DNA of 32,454 bases, taken from contig JABDRL010000319.1 of assembly GCA_013041765.1 (NCBI GenBank), positions 1 to 32,454 of the forward strand. The letters run 5' to 3'. Source of the DNA: Dactylosporangium sp. GTDB lineage: Bacteria; Actinomycetota; Actinomycetes; Mycobacteriales; Micromonosporaceae. A model generated the notes under the pieces. That model saw only the letters and a list, made by a program, of their open reading frames with translations. It did no database searches and was not told the DNA's origin. Below, piece after piece: positions 13,838-22,389 of the stretch (within the stretch, counting starts at the first letter, position 1; each line of letters starts with the position of its first letter). The position numbers were made by a program, and so were the translations under genes.

Positions 13838-16831
13838 GTGAACCGAGGCAATCCATACCCGAGAACCCGATGTCCCCGACGCACCCTCGGCGCGGCCCTG
13901 ACCGCCATGGCCACCATGGCGGCCATGCTGATCGGCGCACCGGTGGCCAGGGCCGACGACGGCTACCCGTTCCGCGATCCCGGCCTGCCCCTGCAGGCCA
14001 GAATCAACGACCTGGTCGGACGGCTGACGCTGGAGGAGAAGGTCGGCCTGCTGCACCAGTACCAGCCGGCCATTCCCCGGCTGGGCATCGACGCGTTCAA
14101 GACCGGCACCGAGGCCCTGCACGGCGTGGCGTGGCTCGGGCCAGCCACGGTCTTCCCCCAGGCCCTCGGACTGGCGACAACCTGGAACCCCGACCTGGTC
14201 AAGCGGGTGGGCTCGGCCGTCGGCCAGGAGGCCAGGGGCTTCAACGCCATCGACCCAGCGGCCAACAGCCTCAACGTCTGGGCCCCCGTGGTCAACCTGC
14301 TGCGTGACCCCCGCTGGGGACGCAACGAGGAGGGCTACGCCGAGGACCCCTATCTCACCGGCCTGGTCTCCACGGCGTACGGCAACGGCCTGGCCGGCGA
14401 CCACCCGACGTACCTCCAGACCGCCCCGACCCTCAAGCACTACCTGGCCTACAACAACGAGGCCGGCCGGGACGTCACCGACGCGATCATCCCGCCGAAG
14501 ATCCTCAATGACTACGACCGGGCCGCGTTCCGGCCGGCCATCGCCAGCGGGGCGGCCACCGGGGTCATGCCCGGCTACAACCTCGTCAACGGGCGGCCCA
14601 GCACGGTGAGCCCCGATCTCAACGAGGTCATCCGGTCCTGGACCACCGACGACCTGATGATGGTCAGCGACGCGTGGGCGCCCTACAACCTCACCGGTTC
14701 CCAGCGGTACTACGCCACCCAGGCCGAGGCCGACGCCGCGGCGATCCGGGCGGGACTCGACAGCTTCACCCAGGACAACGCCAACCCCGGTCCCATGACC
14801 ACCGCGGTCATGGCGGCGCTCGACCAGGACCTGCTGACCGTCGCCGACATCGAGACCGCCAACCGGCACCTGCTGGCGATCCGGTTCCGGCTCGGCGAGT
14901 TCGACCCGCCGGGGCTCAACCCCTACGCCGCCATCACCGCCGACGTCATCAACGCCCCCGACCACCAGCGCCTGGCCCGGCAGGCCGCCGCCGAGCAGCT
15001 GGTGCTACTCAAGAACGACGGCGACCTGTTGCCGCTGAAGGCCGCCGACACCGGCAGCATCGCGGTGGTCGGTCCGCTGTCCGCGAGCGTGTTCTCCGAT
15101 TTCTACAGCGGCACCCTGCCGTACACCGTCACCCCGCTGGACGGCATCACCCAGCGGCTGCCGGCCACCGCCCGGGTCACCGCGGCCGAGGGCTGCGACC
15201 GCATCGCCCTCAAGGAGGTCTCGACCGGCCGCTACGTCACCGCCGGCACCGGTGCGGCTGGCGCGGCCCTGGCCGCGACGGCCGAGAACGCCGGCACCGA
15301 GCAGCGCTTCGACGTCAACGACTGGGGTCAGGGCGTCCTGACGCTGCGCGCCGCAGCCAACGGCCGGTACGTCACGCTCGGCGACGGTCGCACCCTGATC
15401 AACAACCAGACCCAGCCCAACGGCTGGTTCGTCGAGCAGCTGTTCGCCCTCGAAGCCCAGTCCGACGGCACCTCGGTGCTGCGCTTCACCGGCTACGACG
15501 CCGCCGAGAGCTGGTTCGGCCCCAACGTCTACGTCACCGTGGACGAGGCCGGCACGCTCAGCCTCGGAGCCGCCAGCCCGGCAACGGCCGCGAGGTTCAC
15601 CACCGATCTGCTCAGCGACGGCCTCGACGCCGCGGTCGCCGCGGCGCGGGAGGCCGAGGTCGCCGTGGTCGTCGTCGGCAGCCACCCGATGATCGGCGCG
15701 AAGGAGACCATCGACCGGCAGACCACCGCGCTGGCCGCCGACCAGGAGACGCTCGTCCAGGCGGTCCGGGCCGCCAACCCCAACACCGTCGTCGTGGTGG
15801 AGTCGAGCTACCCGCAGACCATCGGCTGGGCCCAGGAGCACGTCCCGTCGATCCTGTGGAGCACCCACGCCGGTCAGGAAACCGGCAATGCCCTGGCCGA
15901 GGTGCTCTTCGGCGACCACACCCCCGCCGGGCGGCTGACCCAGACCTGGTACCGCTCGGATGCCGAGTTGCCGGACATCCTCGACTACGACATCGCCAAG
16001 ACCGGCATGACCTACCTCTACCACCAGGGCACACCGCTGTACCCCTTCGGCTACGGCCTGAGCTACACCACCTTCCGCGCCACCCGGCCCAGACTGTCGA
16101 CCTCGACAGTGGACGCCGAGGGGAGCGTGACGGTCTCGGTCGACGTCACCAACACGGGATCGCGGGCCGGCACCGAGGTCGTCCAGCTCTACACCCATCA
16201 GCGACGCTCACGGGCCAGCGGCCAGCCGGTCAAGCAGCTGCGGGCCTTCGCCAGGGTGACCCTGGCCCCGGGAGAGCTACAGACCGTGCAACTCCAACTC
16301 CAGGCCAGCGACCTGGCGTTCTGGGACGTCACCCGAAGCCGGCCGGTGGTCGAGTCCGGCGTCTATGACGTGCTGCTCGGCTCGTCTGCCGCCAGCACGC
16401 CGCTGTCGCTGCCGCTCCGCGTGCGCGGGGAGACCATCCCGCCCCGGGAGCTGAAGGGCCCGACGACCCAGGCGGTCACCTTCGACGACTACTCCGGTGT
16501 CCGGCTCGTCGACGCCACGAGAACCGCCGGAACCGCGGTGGCCGCCACCGGTCCCGGGCAGTGGATCAAATTCGGGAATGCCGCCCTGCGTGGACCGCTG
16601 AGAACCGTCACCGCGACGGTTGCCAGGGACGGCAGCGAACCCGCCAGCATCGAGATCCGCCTGGACCACCCGACCACGGGACGGCTGCTGGGAAGCATCC
16701 CCGTCCCGGCCACCGGCGATCGCCGCACCTGGACAGAGGTCGGCGCCCGCCTCCACCCGGCCGCCGGACGGCATGACGTCTATCTCGTCTTCACCGGACC
16801 GGCGGCACTCAACACGTTCAGCCTCGGCTGA
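13838..16831 (+). CDS. Secreted GH3 glycoside hydrolase with fascin-like insert and C-terminal CBM6-like domain
   Basis: The protein has 997 residues. GTG 13838-13840 is chosen because GGAGGT sits five bases upstream; an in-frame ATG at 13751 would add 29 residues before the signal peptide. The signal peptide has an RR pair, a hydrophobic stretch GAALTAMATMAAMLIG and an ARA cleavage site near residue 36. The GH3 N-domain (about 42-340) has VFPQALGLATTWN, NVWAPVVNLLRDPRWGRNEE and the nucleophile in MMVSDAW (D278). The GH3 C-domain begins at VLLKNDGDLLPL (about 389), is interrupted by a beta-trefoil/fascin-like insert (about 452-588, repeated GRYVT motifs), and resumes with ETIDRQTTAL, which may hold the acid/base Glu. 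An Fn3-like domain (about 747-861) and a CBM6-like domain (about 880-997) follow. Likely beta-glucosidase or beta-xylosidase on plant or microbial polysaccharide; sugar specificity is not readable. Confidence 0.93.
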   Translation: MNRGNPYPRTRCPRRTLGAALTAMATMAAMLIGAPVARADDGYPFRDPGLPLQARINDLVGRLTLEEKVGLLHQYQPAIPRLGIDAFKTGTEALHGVAWLGPATVFPQALGLATTWNPDLVKRVGSAVGQEARGFNAIDPAANSLNVWAPVVNLLRDPRWGRNEEGYAEDPYLTGLVSTAYGNGLAGDHPTYLQTAPTLKHYLAYNNEAGRDVTDAIIPPKILNDYDRAAFRPAIASGAATGVMPGYNLVNGRPSTVSPDLNEVIRSWTTDDLMMVSDAWAPYNLTGSQRYYATQAEADAAAIRAGLDSFTQDNANPGPMTTAVMAALDQDLLTVADIETANRHLLAIRFRLGEFDPPGLNPYAAITADVINAPDHQRLARQAAAEQLVLLKNDGDLLPLKAADTGSIAVVGPLSASVFSDFYSGTLPYTVTPLDGITQRLPATARVTAAEGCDRIALKEVSTGRYVTAGTGAAGAALAATAENAGTEQRFDVNDWGQGVLTLRAAANGRYVTLGDGRTLINNQTQPNGWFVEQLFALEAQSDGTSVLRFTGYDAAESWFGPNVYVTVDEAGTLSLGAASPATAARFTTDLLSDGLDAAVAAAREAEVAVVVVGSHPMIGAKETIDRQTTALAADQETLVQAVRAANPNTVVVVESSYPQTIGWAQEHVPSILWSTHAGQETGNALAEVLFGDHTPAGRLTQTWYRSDAELPDILDYDIAKTGMTYLYHQGTPLYPFGYGLSYTTFRATRPRLSTSTVDAEGSVTVSVDVTNTGSRAGTEVVQLYTHQRRSRASGQPVKQLRAFARVTLAPGELQTVQLQLQASDLAFWDVTRSRPVVESGVYDVLLGSSAASTPLSLPLRVRGETIPPRELKGPTTQAVTFDDYSGVRLVDATRTAGTAVAATGPGQWIKFGNAALRGPLRTVTATVARDGSEPASIEIRLDHPTTGRLLGSIPVPATGDRRTWTEVGARLHPAAGRHDVYLVFTGPAALNTFSLG

Positions 16832-16838
16832 ACCGTCC

Positions 16839-16879
16839 GGGGTGTGGCGTGAAGCAAACGGGAGCGCGCGCCACACCCC
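16839..16879. terminator. Bidirectional terminator hairpin between convergent genes
   Basis: An 11-base perfect stem, GGGGTGTGGCG (16839-16849) with CGCCACACCCC (16869-16879), has a 19-base loop. It lies in the 78-base gap between the GH3 stop and the stop of the opposing CBM-like gene. No long T-run is seen, as is common in high-GC actinobacteria. Confidence 0.75.
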
Positions 16880-16909
16880 ACCGACGGGCGGCACGTCCGC
16901 GAGCACCCA

Positions 16910-17623
16910 TCAGGACCCGCCGATCACGATCCGGTCGATGGACGGGGCGTGGCCGAAGTGGTTCGCGAAGGTGATGGAGTTGGCGCCCTTTTTGAGATCC
17001 ACCTGCGTTTTCGCCACGGAACAGCACGTCTCACCGCCCCGCACGGTCACCGTGAGCGTGCCGCCGCCGGAGAGCACAATCACCGCGGTCCGCGTCGACT
17101 CATCGTTGAGATGGGTGACATAGAAGGTCAGCACATAGCTGCCGTCCGCCGGGACGGTCACGTTGTTGAAGCGGAGCCATCCCGGCCCCAGCGAGCTCCC
17201 CCAGTTGCCGATGTTACGCACGACCCGGCGCCCGGAGGCCCCCGGATAGGCATAGACCCACGCCGATCCGCCGATGGCGTTCGCGGTCGCCTCGGCCTCG
17301 TAGGTCACCGCGGCGGCGGCCGACAGCGACGGACTCGCCGACGGCTGGGGCGAGGGCGACCGCGTCGCCGGTCGGGCCGCGATCGCGTTCTCCGAAACCG
17401 TGGCGCTCGGCTGCGGCGACGCGCTGATCGCCAGGGGAATGATGCCGCCACCATCGGTGTCGTCGTCGGGTGGCTCGCCCGGCTCGAATTGTGGCAGGAA
17501 CGAGACCAGCGCCATCGGCACCGCGACGGTCAGCCCGATCCCCGCCAGCACCGAGCCGATGATGACCACCCGTCCCACACGGGAGGGGGTGGACTCCGAT
17601 GGTGACAGGTCAGGGGTGGACAT
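16910..17623 (-). CDS. Membrane-anchored protein with CBM35/CBM6-like carbohydrate-binding domain
   Basis: The protein has 237 residues from ATG 17621-17623, preceded by AGGAGA; a longer frame to 17650 has no better signal. A single transmembrane segment (about 19-42) is followed by an acidic and Ser/Pro/Thr-rich linker (about 45-105), then a beta-sandwich domain (about 105-237) starting YEAEATANAIGG and with GWLRFNNVTVPADGSY, DLKKGANSITFANHFG and SIDRIVIGG. This is the usual pattern of CBM6/35 modules: an N-terminal Glu-Ala-Glu calcium site and a terminal D-x-I strand. The domain should face outside and bind sugar polymers. No catalytic domain is present. It converges on the GH3 gene, which ends in a related module, so both may address the same glycan; that link is an inference. 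Confidence 0.85.
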   Translation of the reverse strand: MSTPDLSPSESTPSRVGRVVIIGSVLAGIGLTVAVPMALVSFLPQFEPGEPPDDDTDGGGIIPLAISASPQPSATVSENAIAARPATRSPSPQPSASPSLSAAAAVTYEAEATANAIGGSAWVYAYPGASGRRVVRNIGNWGSSLGPGWLRFNNVTVPADGSYVLTFYVTHLNDESTRTAVIVLSGGGTLTVTVRGGETCCSVAKTQVDLKKGANSITFANHFGHAPSIDRIVIGGS

Positions 17624-17811
17624 GGCTCTCCTACGACTCCCACGCAGCACACCGTGGCCGCGAACGCGGCCTGCACTGGCCGGGAGAAAGATATCGGCAA
17701 CACCGGTAGCGGTCTACCCGACGCGGGGTCACAGCCTGCCCCTCGAACGTCCACCGGAAAGACCCCCCGCCGCTCCACGGCCGGAAAACCCCACGAGATA
17801 AACTCACGATC

Positions 17812-18180
17812 ATGGCAAAGCGGGCTGTTGAAGTGTTCGAATGCGACCGATGCCGTAAGGAACCGGCGCACACCTGGATCATCACTGGCCCGGATGGTGT
17901 TCCCCGCGAGATTGAATTGTGCGCTCAGCACGCCTCTCCGATCGCCAATATCTATGCCCTGGCCCGCCCCACGACCCGCCCAGCACCGAAAAGATCGGCC
18001 CGCCCCGCCCGGGCCCGTTCCCGTCGGCGCCAGTCCGAGGCCCCACCCGCGACCGCGCCGGCCACCGAGCCCGCGCCGGCCACCGACCCGGCCCGACAGC
18101 CCTCGCCCCAGCAGTCACCGGAATCCACCGACCTCCCCATCGTGCTGCCGAAACCGGATCCCCAGCCGATCTGGCGCTAG
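17812..18180 (+). CDS. Small protein with Cys-x2-Cys / Cys-x2-His putative zinc site
   Basis: The protein has 122 residues. The first 45 contain a likely zinc-binding unit: C11-x2-C14 in FECDRCRKEPA and C37-x2-H40 in ELCAQH, separated by a short beta-rich stretch (TWIITGPDGVPREI). The rest is disordered: a basic stretch (APKRSARPARARSRRR, about 57-73) then Pro/Ala/Thr-rich sequence. Basic tail plus zinc finger suggests nucleic-acid contact, but this is inference. Similar short N-terminal modules occur in actinobacterial hypothetical proteins. The start ATG has only a weak ribosome-binding site. It converges on the phosphatase gene. Confidence 0.75.
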   Translation: MAKRAVEVFECDRCRKEPAHTWIITGPDGVPREIELCAQHASPIANIYALARPTTRPAPKRSARPARARSRRRQSEAPPATAPATEPAPATDPARQPSPQQSPESTDLPIVLPKPDPQPIWR

Positions 18181-18205
18181 TCCTGGCGTCGAGGCGCGGC
18201 CGGTC

Positions 18206-18236
18206 CCGGCGACGCGTTCCGCTGTGCCGTCGCCGG
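18206..18236. terminator. Hairpin between convergent zinc-site protein and phosphatase genes
   Basis: CCGGCGACG (18206-18214) pairs with CGTCGCCGG (18228-18236) across a 13-base loop in the 81-base gap between two convergent stops. The stem can be extended imperfectly on its outer side. It could end both transcripts. Confidence 0.6.
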
Positions 18237-18261
18237 CCCACCGGCACCCGCCTGGGCAGGC

Positions 18262-19023
18262 TCACAGCTCCGGTTGCCCGTCCTCAAGCAGGTGCGCCCG
18301 CAACGCGGTCACCTGGTGATCGGCGAGTCCGCCGTCGACCAGGTACCGCTCGATTGATCCGTACCGTTCCCGCAGGGTTTCCAGGAACCGCAGCATGGTC
18401 TCGGCGGGCGAGGCGGCGTAGGACCGGGACGGGTCGAAGACGAAGGACGGGTTGGTCTGGCGGAGCCAGTCCGCGAAGCGTCGGACGCCGTGGACGCTGA
18501 GCGCGTAGTCCGCAGCGATGTCGGTGTCGGCGACCCCGAGCAGCGACAGGGTCAGTGCGCACACGATCCCGGTACGGTCCTTGCCGGCCGCGCAATGGAC
18601 GACGAGCGGAGCCGCGTCCCGGTCGGCGATCACGCCGACGACGGCGGCCAGATCCGCCCGCCCGTCCCGGGCCAGCTCGAGGTAGCGGTCGGTGAGCCAG
18701 CCGACGGCGTCGGTGCCGTTGAGGCGTTCGTATCCCTCGACGATGTCCCACTCGGCGTGTTTCGGGGGCATGTTGCGGTAGCCGCCGTCCACGAATCCCG
18801 GGACCCGCCCGGTCAGCGCGACCTCGGACGGTCGCCGGAGATCGATGACGGTTCGCACGCCCAGGTCCGCGAACGTTGCCTGGTCGGCCGGTCCGAGTCG
18901 GTGCAGGGAGTCCGAGCGGAACAGCCGCCGCCAGCGTACGCGGCGACCGTTCAGCCCGACGTATCCACCAACATCACGAAAGTTGAATAGTTCGAGAAAA
19001 GGCAGCATTCGCAAGTGATCCAT
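18262..19023 (-). CDS. Tyrosine-protein phosphatase (PTP, MptpB/Y_phosphatase3-like)
   Basis: The protein has 253 residues from ATG 19021-19023, preceded by GGTGA; a GTG at 19051-19053 would add ten residues but has no ribosome-binding site. The signature loop is VHCAAGKDRTG with catalytic C144 and R150 (C-x5-R). Typical early elements of this family are FNFRDVGGY (13-21), RLFRSDSLHRLG (33-44) and VRTVIDLRRPSEV (56-68). It removes phosphate from tyrosine or phosphoinositide-like substrates; family members are cytoplasmic or secreted. A general acid Asp cannot be assigned with certainty. It stands alone, convergent with the zinc-site protein gene and 57 bases beyond the end of the CotH gene. 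Confidence 0.93.
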   Translation of the reverse strand: MDHLRMLPFLELFNFRDVGGYVGLNGRRVRWRRLFRSDSLHRLGPADQATFADLGVRTVIDLRRPSEVALTGRVPGFVDGGYRNMPPKHAEWDIVEGYERLNGTDAVGWLTDRYLELARDGRADLAAVVGVIADRDAAPLVVHCAAGKDRTGIVCALTLSLLGVADTDIAADYALSVHGVRRFADWLRQTNPSFVFDPSRSYAASPAETMLRFLETLRERYGSIERYLVDGGLADHQVTALRAHLLEDGQPEL

Positions 19024-19080
19024 AGAGTCACCGTATCCGGCCCACCCGTGCACCTGCTGTGCTCAATTCCATACTTATCG

Positions 19081-20736
19081 TTACTGAACTCCAGTGATCA
19101 CTGCGTCGCTGGCGAGACTCTGCTGCCGGGATTCAATCGTCGCGCGCAGCGTCGAGGCCTCGCCGTCCACCGCGCTCCGATCGACTCCGGCGACCCCGCC
19201 CAGCGTCGCCACCAGGTTCTCCAGCTGGTTCCCGGCCGCGCCGCTCACGTACAGCTTCTGGTACAGCTGCCGGTAGGCCAGCTCGTAGTCGTCGCGGAAC
19301 GCCTCGATCTCCAGGAAACGCTCCTTGAGCGTGTTCCCCATGCGCATCCCGCCGCCGGGACCGCCGCCGGCCTGGTCGCCGTCCTGCCGTGCCCCCTCCG
19401 GGAGCTGACCACCGCCATCGGGCGGCTCGAACCCGTCCGGTGGCCCGGCGTCCCCGCCGTCCCGCCCCGGTCGCTCCTGGCCGACGCCTCCGCCGCCCAT
19501 GGCCTGGCCGAACCCGCTGCTGTTGTCATGCGGGCCCTGGCTGGCGTTGCCGGAGAAGGTGAGGTTGAGATCCGAGGTGACCACGGTGAACCGGGTGGCA
19601 TCCAGGTCGTACCACAGGTAGTAGTTCTTCCCCGGCCCGGCCATGTCATCGAAGTTGAGCAGCAGATTCTGCAACGCCACATATGCCGCGAAAGACTCGA
19701 CATCGACATGCTGGGCGAGGTTCGCCGCGAACTCGGCATCCGAGGCGTCCCGCACCCACCGCAACAGATCAATAACCGGCTGGACATCCTGACTACCCTT
19801 CCGGGTGATTTGTTTGAAGTCGTCGGTGTACTCGGTCGGGTCCTCTCCCTGGAAGGAGAACTCGCCCGTGCTGAGGGCCTTGTACAGCACGCCGTAGTCA
19901 CCGAGGTCGTCGGCGAACTGCTGGCCGGGGTCCTCGACCAGTAACCGGACCTTGGCGGGCCGGTCGTTGACCATGAACGAGGTGTAGGCGTAGTCCTGCG
20001 CCGCCTGCCCGGACTCGGCGACCAGCGACAGGGCGACGGCTTCATTGAGCGCCGTGGCCGTGCCGGAGCCGGCCGCCCGAACGGCGACAGCCTGATATCC
20101 CTGGTAGCGCCGGCCCTTGACGAAATGGTCGAAACTGATCAGCCAGGGCAGTGCTTCCGGCTGGTCGCCGGACAGGGACGTCATCCCCATGCCCCCGACG
20201 CGCTGCCCGTCGCCCTGCGGCGCCTGCTGCCCGTCGCCCTGCGGCGCCTGCTGCTGATCGCCCTGCGGCGCCTGCTGCTGATCGCCCTGCCAGCCGCGCG
20301 GCCCGGCCGCCGCATCGCCCATCGGACCACCACCGCCCCGCGCTGGTTGCCCGTCCCGGGTCAGGCTCATCAGGGTCGAGTTGCCCTTGAGCCGGATGCC
20401 GATGCTCGGCACCGTGGTGCCGTCCACCACGAGGTCAGCCTCGATCCAGTTCTTCTCCTCCTCGTCGAAGTACGCATCGAGCATGCGCTCGTAGGCGTCG
20501 TCGGTGTAGGACAGCCGGACCGTGTGCGCCACGGTCTCGTCGAACAGGTCGACCGTGCCCGCGATGTCCTCGGTCACCAGGTCGGCGGCCTGGCGCTGGT
20601 CGCCGAGGACGTACGGCCGGATCCTGGCATCGGCGGCGCCGACGCCGAGCCCGACGAGCACCGCGCAGCACAGGGCCACCAGCTTCCAGCGGTGCCGGAG
20701 GCTGCCGGGAATCCGGTGCCTGATTCGCCGCAACAT
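19081..20736 (-). CDS. CotH kinase family protein
   Basis: The protein has 551 residues from ATG 20734-20736, which overlaps the DUF4956 stop as TGATG; GTG 20737-20739 is the alternative. A signal anchor spans about 18-34. CotH landmarks are IGIRLKGNSTL (about 111-121), SFDHFVKGRRYQGY, DYAYTSFMVND, VLYKALSTGEF, YVALQNLLLNFDDMAGPGKNYYLWYD and FTVVTSDLNLTFSG, the last holding the metal-binding Asp expected in this atypical kinase fold. CotH phosphorylates spore-coat proteins in Bacillus; in actinobacteria the target is unknown, and activity is expected outside the membrane. Low-complexity insertions are present: a GDQQQAPQ repeat (about 149-178) and a Gly/Pro/Asp-rich loop (about 400-450). Order VTC - DUF4956 - CotH on one strand is a recurrent association. 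Confidence 0.92.
   Translation of the reverse strand: MLRRIRHRIPGSLRHRWKLVALCCAVLVGLGVGAADARIRPYVLGDQRQAADLVTEDIAGTVDLFDETVAHTVRLSYTDDAYERMLDAYFDEEEKNWIEADLVVDGTTVPSIGIRLKGNSTLMSLTRDGQPARGGGGPMGDAAAGPRGWQGDQQQAPQGDQQQAPQGDGQQAPQGDGQRVGGMGMTSLSGDQPEALPWLISFDHFVKGRRYQGYQAVAVRAAGSGTATALNEAVALSLVAESGQAAQDYAYTSFMVNDRPAKVRLLVEDPGQQFADDLGDYGVLYKALSTGEFSFQGEDPTEYTDDFKQITRKGSQDVQPVIDLLRWVRDASDAEFAANLAQHVDVESFAAYVALQNLLLNFDDMAGPGKNYYLWYDLDATRFTVVTSDLNLTFSGNASQGPHDNSSGFGQAMGGGGVGQERPGRDGGDAGPPDGFEPPDGGGQLPEGARQDGDQAGGGPGGGMRMGNTLKERFLEIEAFRDDYELAYRQLYQKLYVSGAAGNQLENLVATLGGVAGVDRSAVDGEASTLRATIESRQQSLASDAVITGVQ
20201..20290. repeat. 24-bp tandem repeat, about 3.8 copies, in cotH-like gene
   Basis: Units begin at 20221, 20245 and 20269, with a partial unit from 20201. 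They differ at a few positions and encode GDQQQAPQ / GDGQQAPQ octapeptides on the minus strand. The repeat sits in a surface loop of the CotH-like protein and is in frame. Confidence 0.92.
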
Positions 20737-21416
20737 CACAGATCGGTCTGGTCGTAGCCGGTCAGGAGGGTGACCCGCTGGCCGGCGGTGCGCGACCGCA
20801 GGGCGCTGACGAGGTCGTTCGGCTCGCTGCTCTTCTTCAGCCGGACGGTGTAGAACAGTTCCGTCAGGGCACCCCCCTGCACCGACTCGATACTGACCAG
20901 TTCGAACTCGACCGTGTGCGCGATGAGCGCGTCCTGGATGTCGGCGGTGTAGTCGGCGTCGGCCGGTACCCGCACCTTGACCACCTGCCGCTGCACGTTG
21001 AGGTGGTACCAGTTGAACCGTTGCATGACCACGATCACCAGGCAGATGACCACCGTGGCGATGGCGGCGAGCGCGTAGAAGCGCGTGCCGCAGGCCATGC
21101 CGATGCCCATGACCAGGAAGATGAACCCGACGTCCCGGGTCTCCTTGATGGCGTTCCGGAAACGGATCACCGATAGCGCGCCGACCAGCGCGAACGCTCG
21201 CGCGATGTTCGAGCCGACCACCAGCATGATCAGGGAAATGATCATGCCAAGGATCACGAGCGTCTGCACGTAGGACTGGCTGTAGGAAACGTTCCGGTGG
21301 GTCGCCCGGTACACCATGCCGATCACGGAACTCAGCACGAACGACAGGGTCAGCGCGATCGCGATGTCCGCGACGCTGAATGTTCCCGATAGATCCTGGA
21401 CATTGAAGTCAATCAA
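20736..21416 (-). CDS. DUF4956 membrane protein
   Basis: The protein has 226 residues from TTG 21414-21416, chosen because GGAGG lies six bases upstream and it begins one base after the VTC stop; an ATG at 21477-21479 is in frame but would overlap the VTC gene by 62 bases. The N-terminal half has four transmembrane segments (around SVADIAIALTLSFVLSSVIG, VQTLVILGMIISLIMLVVG, ARAFALVGALSVIRFRNAIK and GMACGTRFYALAAIATVVIC). FALVGALSVIRFRNAIKETR is the conserved family motif. The C-terminal ~70 residues are a soluble alpha/beta domain (DYTADIQDALIAHTVEFELV). The family has no proven function; its constant company with VTC and CotH suggests one membrane machine. Confidence 0.9.
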   Translation of the reverse strand: MIDFNVQDLSGTFSVADIAIALTLSFVLSSVIGMVYRATHRNVSYSQSYVQTLVILGMIISLIMLVVGSNIARAFALVGALSVIRFRNAIKETRDVGFIFLVMGIGMACGTRFYALAAIATVVICLVIVVMQRFNWYHLNVQRQVVKVRVPADADYTADIQDALIAHTVEFELVSIESVQGGALTELFYTVRLKKSSEPNDLVSALRSRTAGQRVTLLTGYDQTDL

Positions 21417-21417
21417 T

Positions 21418-22332
21418 TTATGCCTCCAGGCATTGTGCTGTGGCCGGCTCGAACGAGCCGGCACCATCGTCGTGGTCATGAACGTGGAACACCGACCGGG
21501 GCGCCCGACCGAACGTCTCGATCCCCTGGCAGTACTTCGACAGCCGCACCACCGAGAGGTTGCACCTGGCCGTCAGGTCGGTCAGCCAGTACGGCACCCG
21601 GTCGTTGGCCTTCACCTCCAGGACGGCATAGCGGGGCGGAACGATGAACCGGTTGACCGCGTCGGAACTCAGCGAGAAGTCCCGGTCGCGACCCCGGACC
21701 CGGTTGTCCAGGGTCACCCGCAGACCGACATCCGCGTCCCGGCCGAGAAATGCCTCCCGCTGGTATCCGGTCGTCACGACCGGCCGCAGATCCAGCCCGA
21801 CGAGCAGCCCGAGCACCTCGGCGACGAACGCGTCATCGGTATCGCCGGCCGGGGGCGGGCACCGCCCGTCGCACAGTCGGATCGCGTCGCGGTACGACAG
21901 CCGGATCCGGCGTTTCTGGGTGACCCGGTTGACCCGCTGCTTGATCTCCACGAAGACCGGAGCCCCGTCATCGACGGTGAAACGGTCACCGTAATGGCGA
22001 ATTCGCAGCTTCCGGCGGAACCGGATGCCCTCGACCTTCTCCCAGTAGAACCGCAGCCTGGTGGTGTCGTAGTAGACGCTCCACACGCCGTAGCCGCCGT
22101 CGGCCCCGTACGGGTCGAGATCGAGCCGACCGGTGAGTTCCCGCCGGAGGGCCGGCACCTGGGAATGGTCGACCAGGTACTTGATCTCGTAACGGTTGAA
22201 CGCGTGCAGGGGACTCGGCGCCCGCAGCGCGTGCCCGACATCCCCCTCCGCGCGGGGACGACGGAGCTCCCGCAACCCATCGCCAAGATCGTCAACGGGT
22301 CGCGAGCGCGCCCCCCAGAACCTGAGCCTCAT
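21418..22332 (-). CDS. VTC domain protein (polyphosphate polymerase-like)
   Basis: The protein has 304 residues from ATG 22330-22332, which has AGGGGA five bases upstream; a longer start at 22378-22380 adds 16 residues without a good signal. The VTC tunnel-fold residues are visible: RYEIKYLV (47-54), YYDTTRLRFYWEK, RRKLRIRHYG (107-116), VFVEIKQRVN (126-135), KRRIRLSY, AVLEVKAN and LSKYCQG near the end. In yeast Vtc4 the Arg/Lys-lined tunnel makes inorganic polyphosphate from ATP, with acidic residues binding metal. All basic positions expected seem present, so activity is plausible. It is the first gene of the VTC - DUF4956 - CotH operon. Confidence 0.92.
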   Translation of the reverse strand: MRLRFWGARSRPVDDLGDGLRELRRPRAEGDVGHALRAPSPLHAFNRYEIKYLVDHSQVPALRRELTGRLDLDPYGADGGYGVWSVYYDTTRLRFYWEKVEGIRFRRKLRIRHYGDRFTVDDGAPVFVEIKQRVNRVTQKRRIRLSYRDAIRLCDGRCPPPAGDTDDAFVAEVLGLLVGLDLRPVVTTGYQREAFLGRDADVGLRVTLDNRVRGRDRDFSLSSDAVNRFIVPPRYAVLEVKANDRVPYWLTDLTARCNLSVVRLSKYCQGIETFGRAPRSVFHVHDHDDGAGSFEPATAQCLEA

Positions 22333-22389
22333 GTGTATCCCCTGTCCGCGCCCCTGGCCGCCGTCCAGTCCGAATTTCATGGCTCATCA

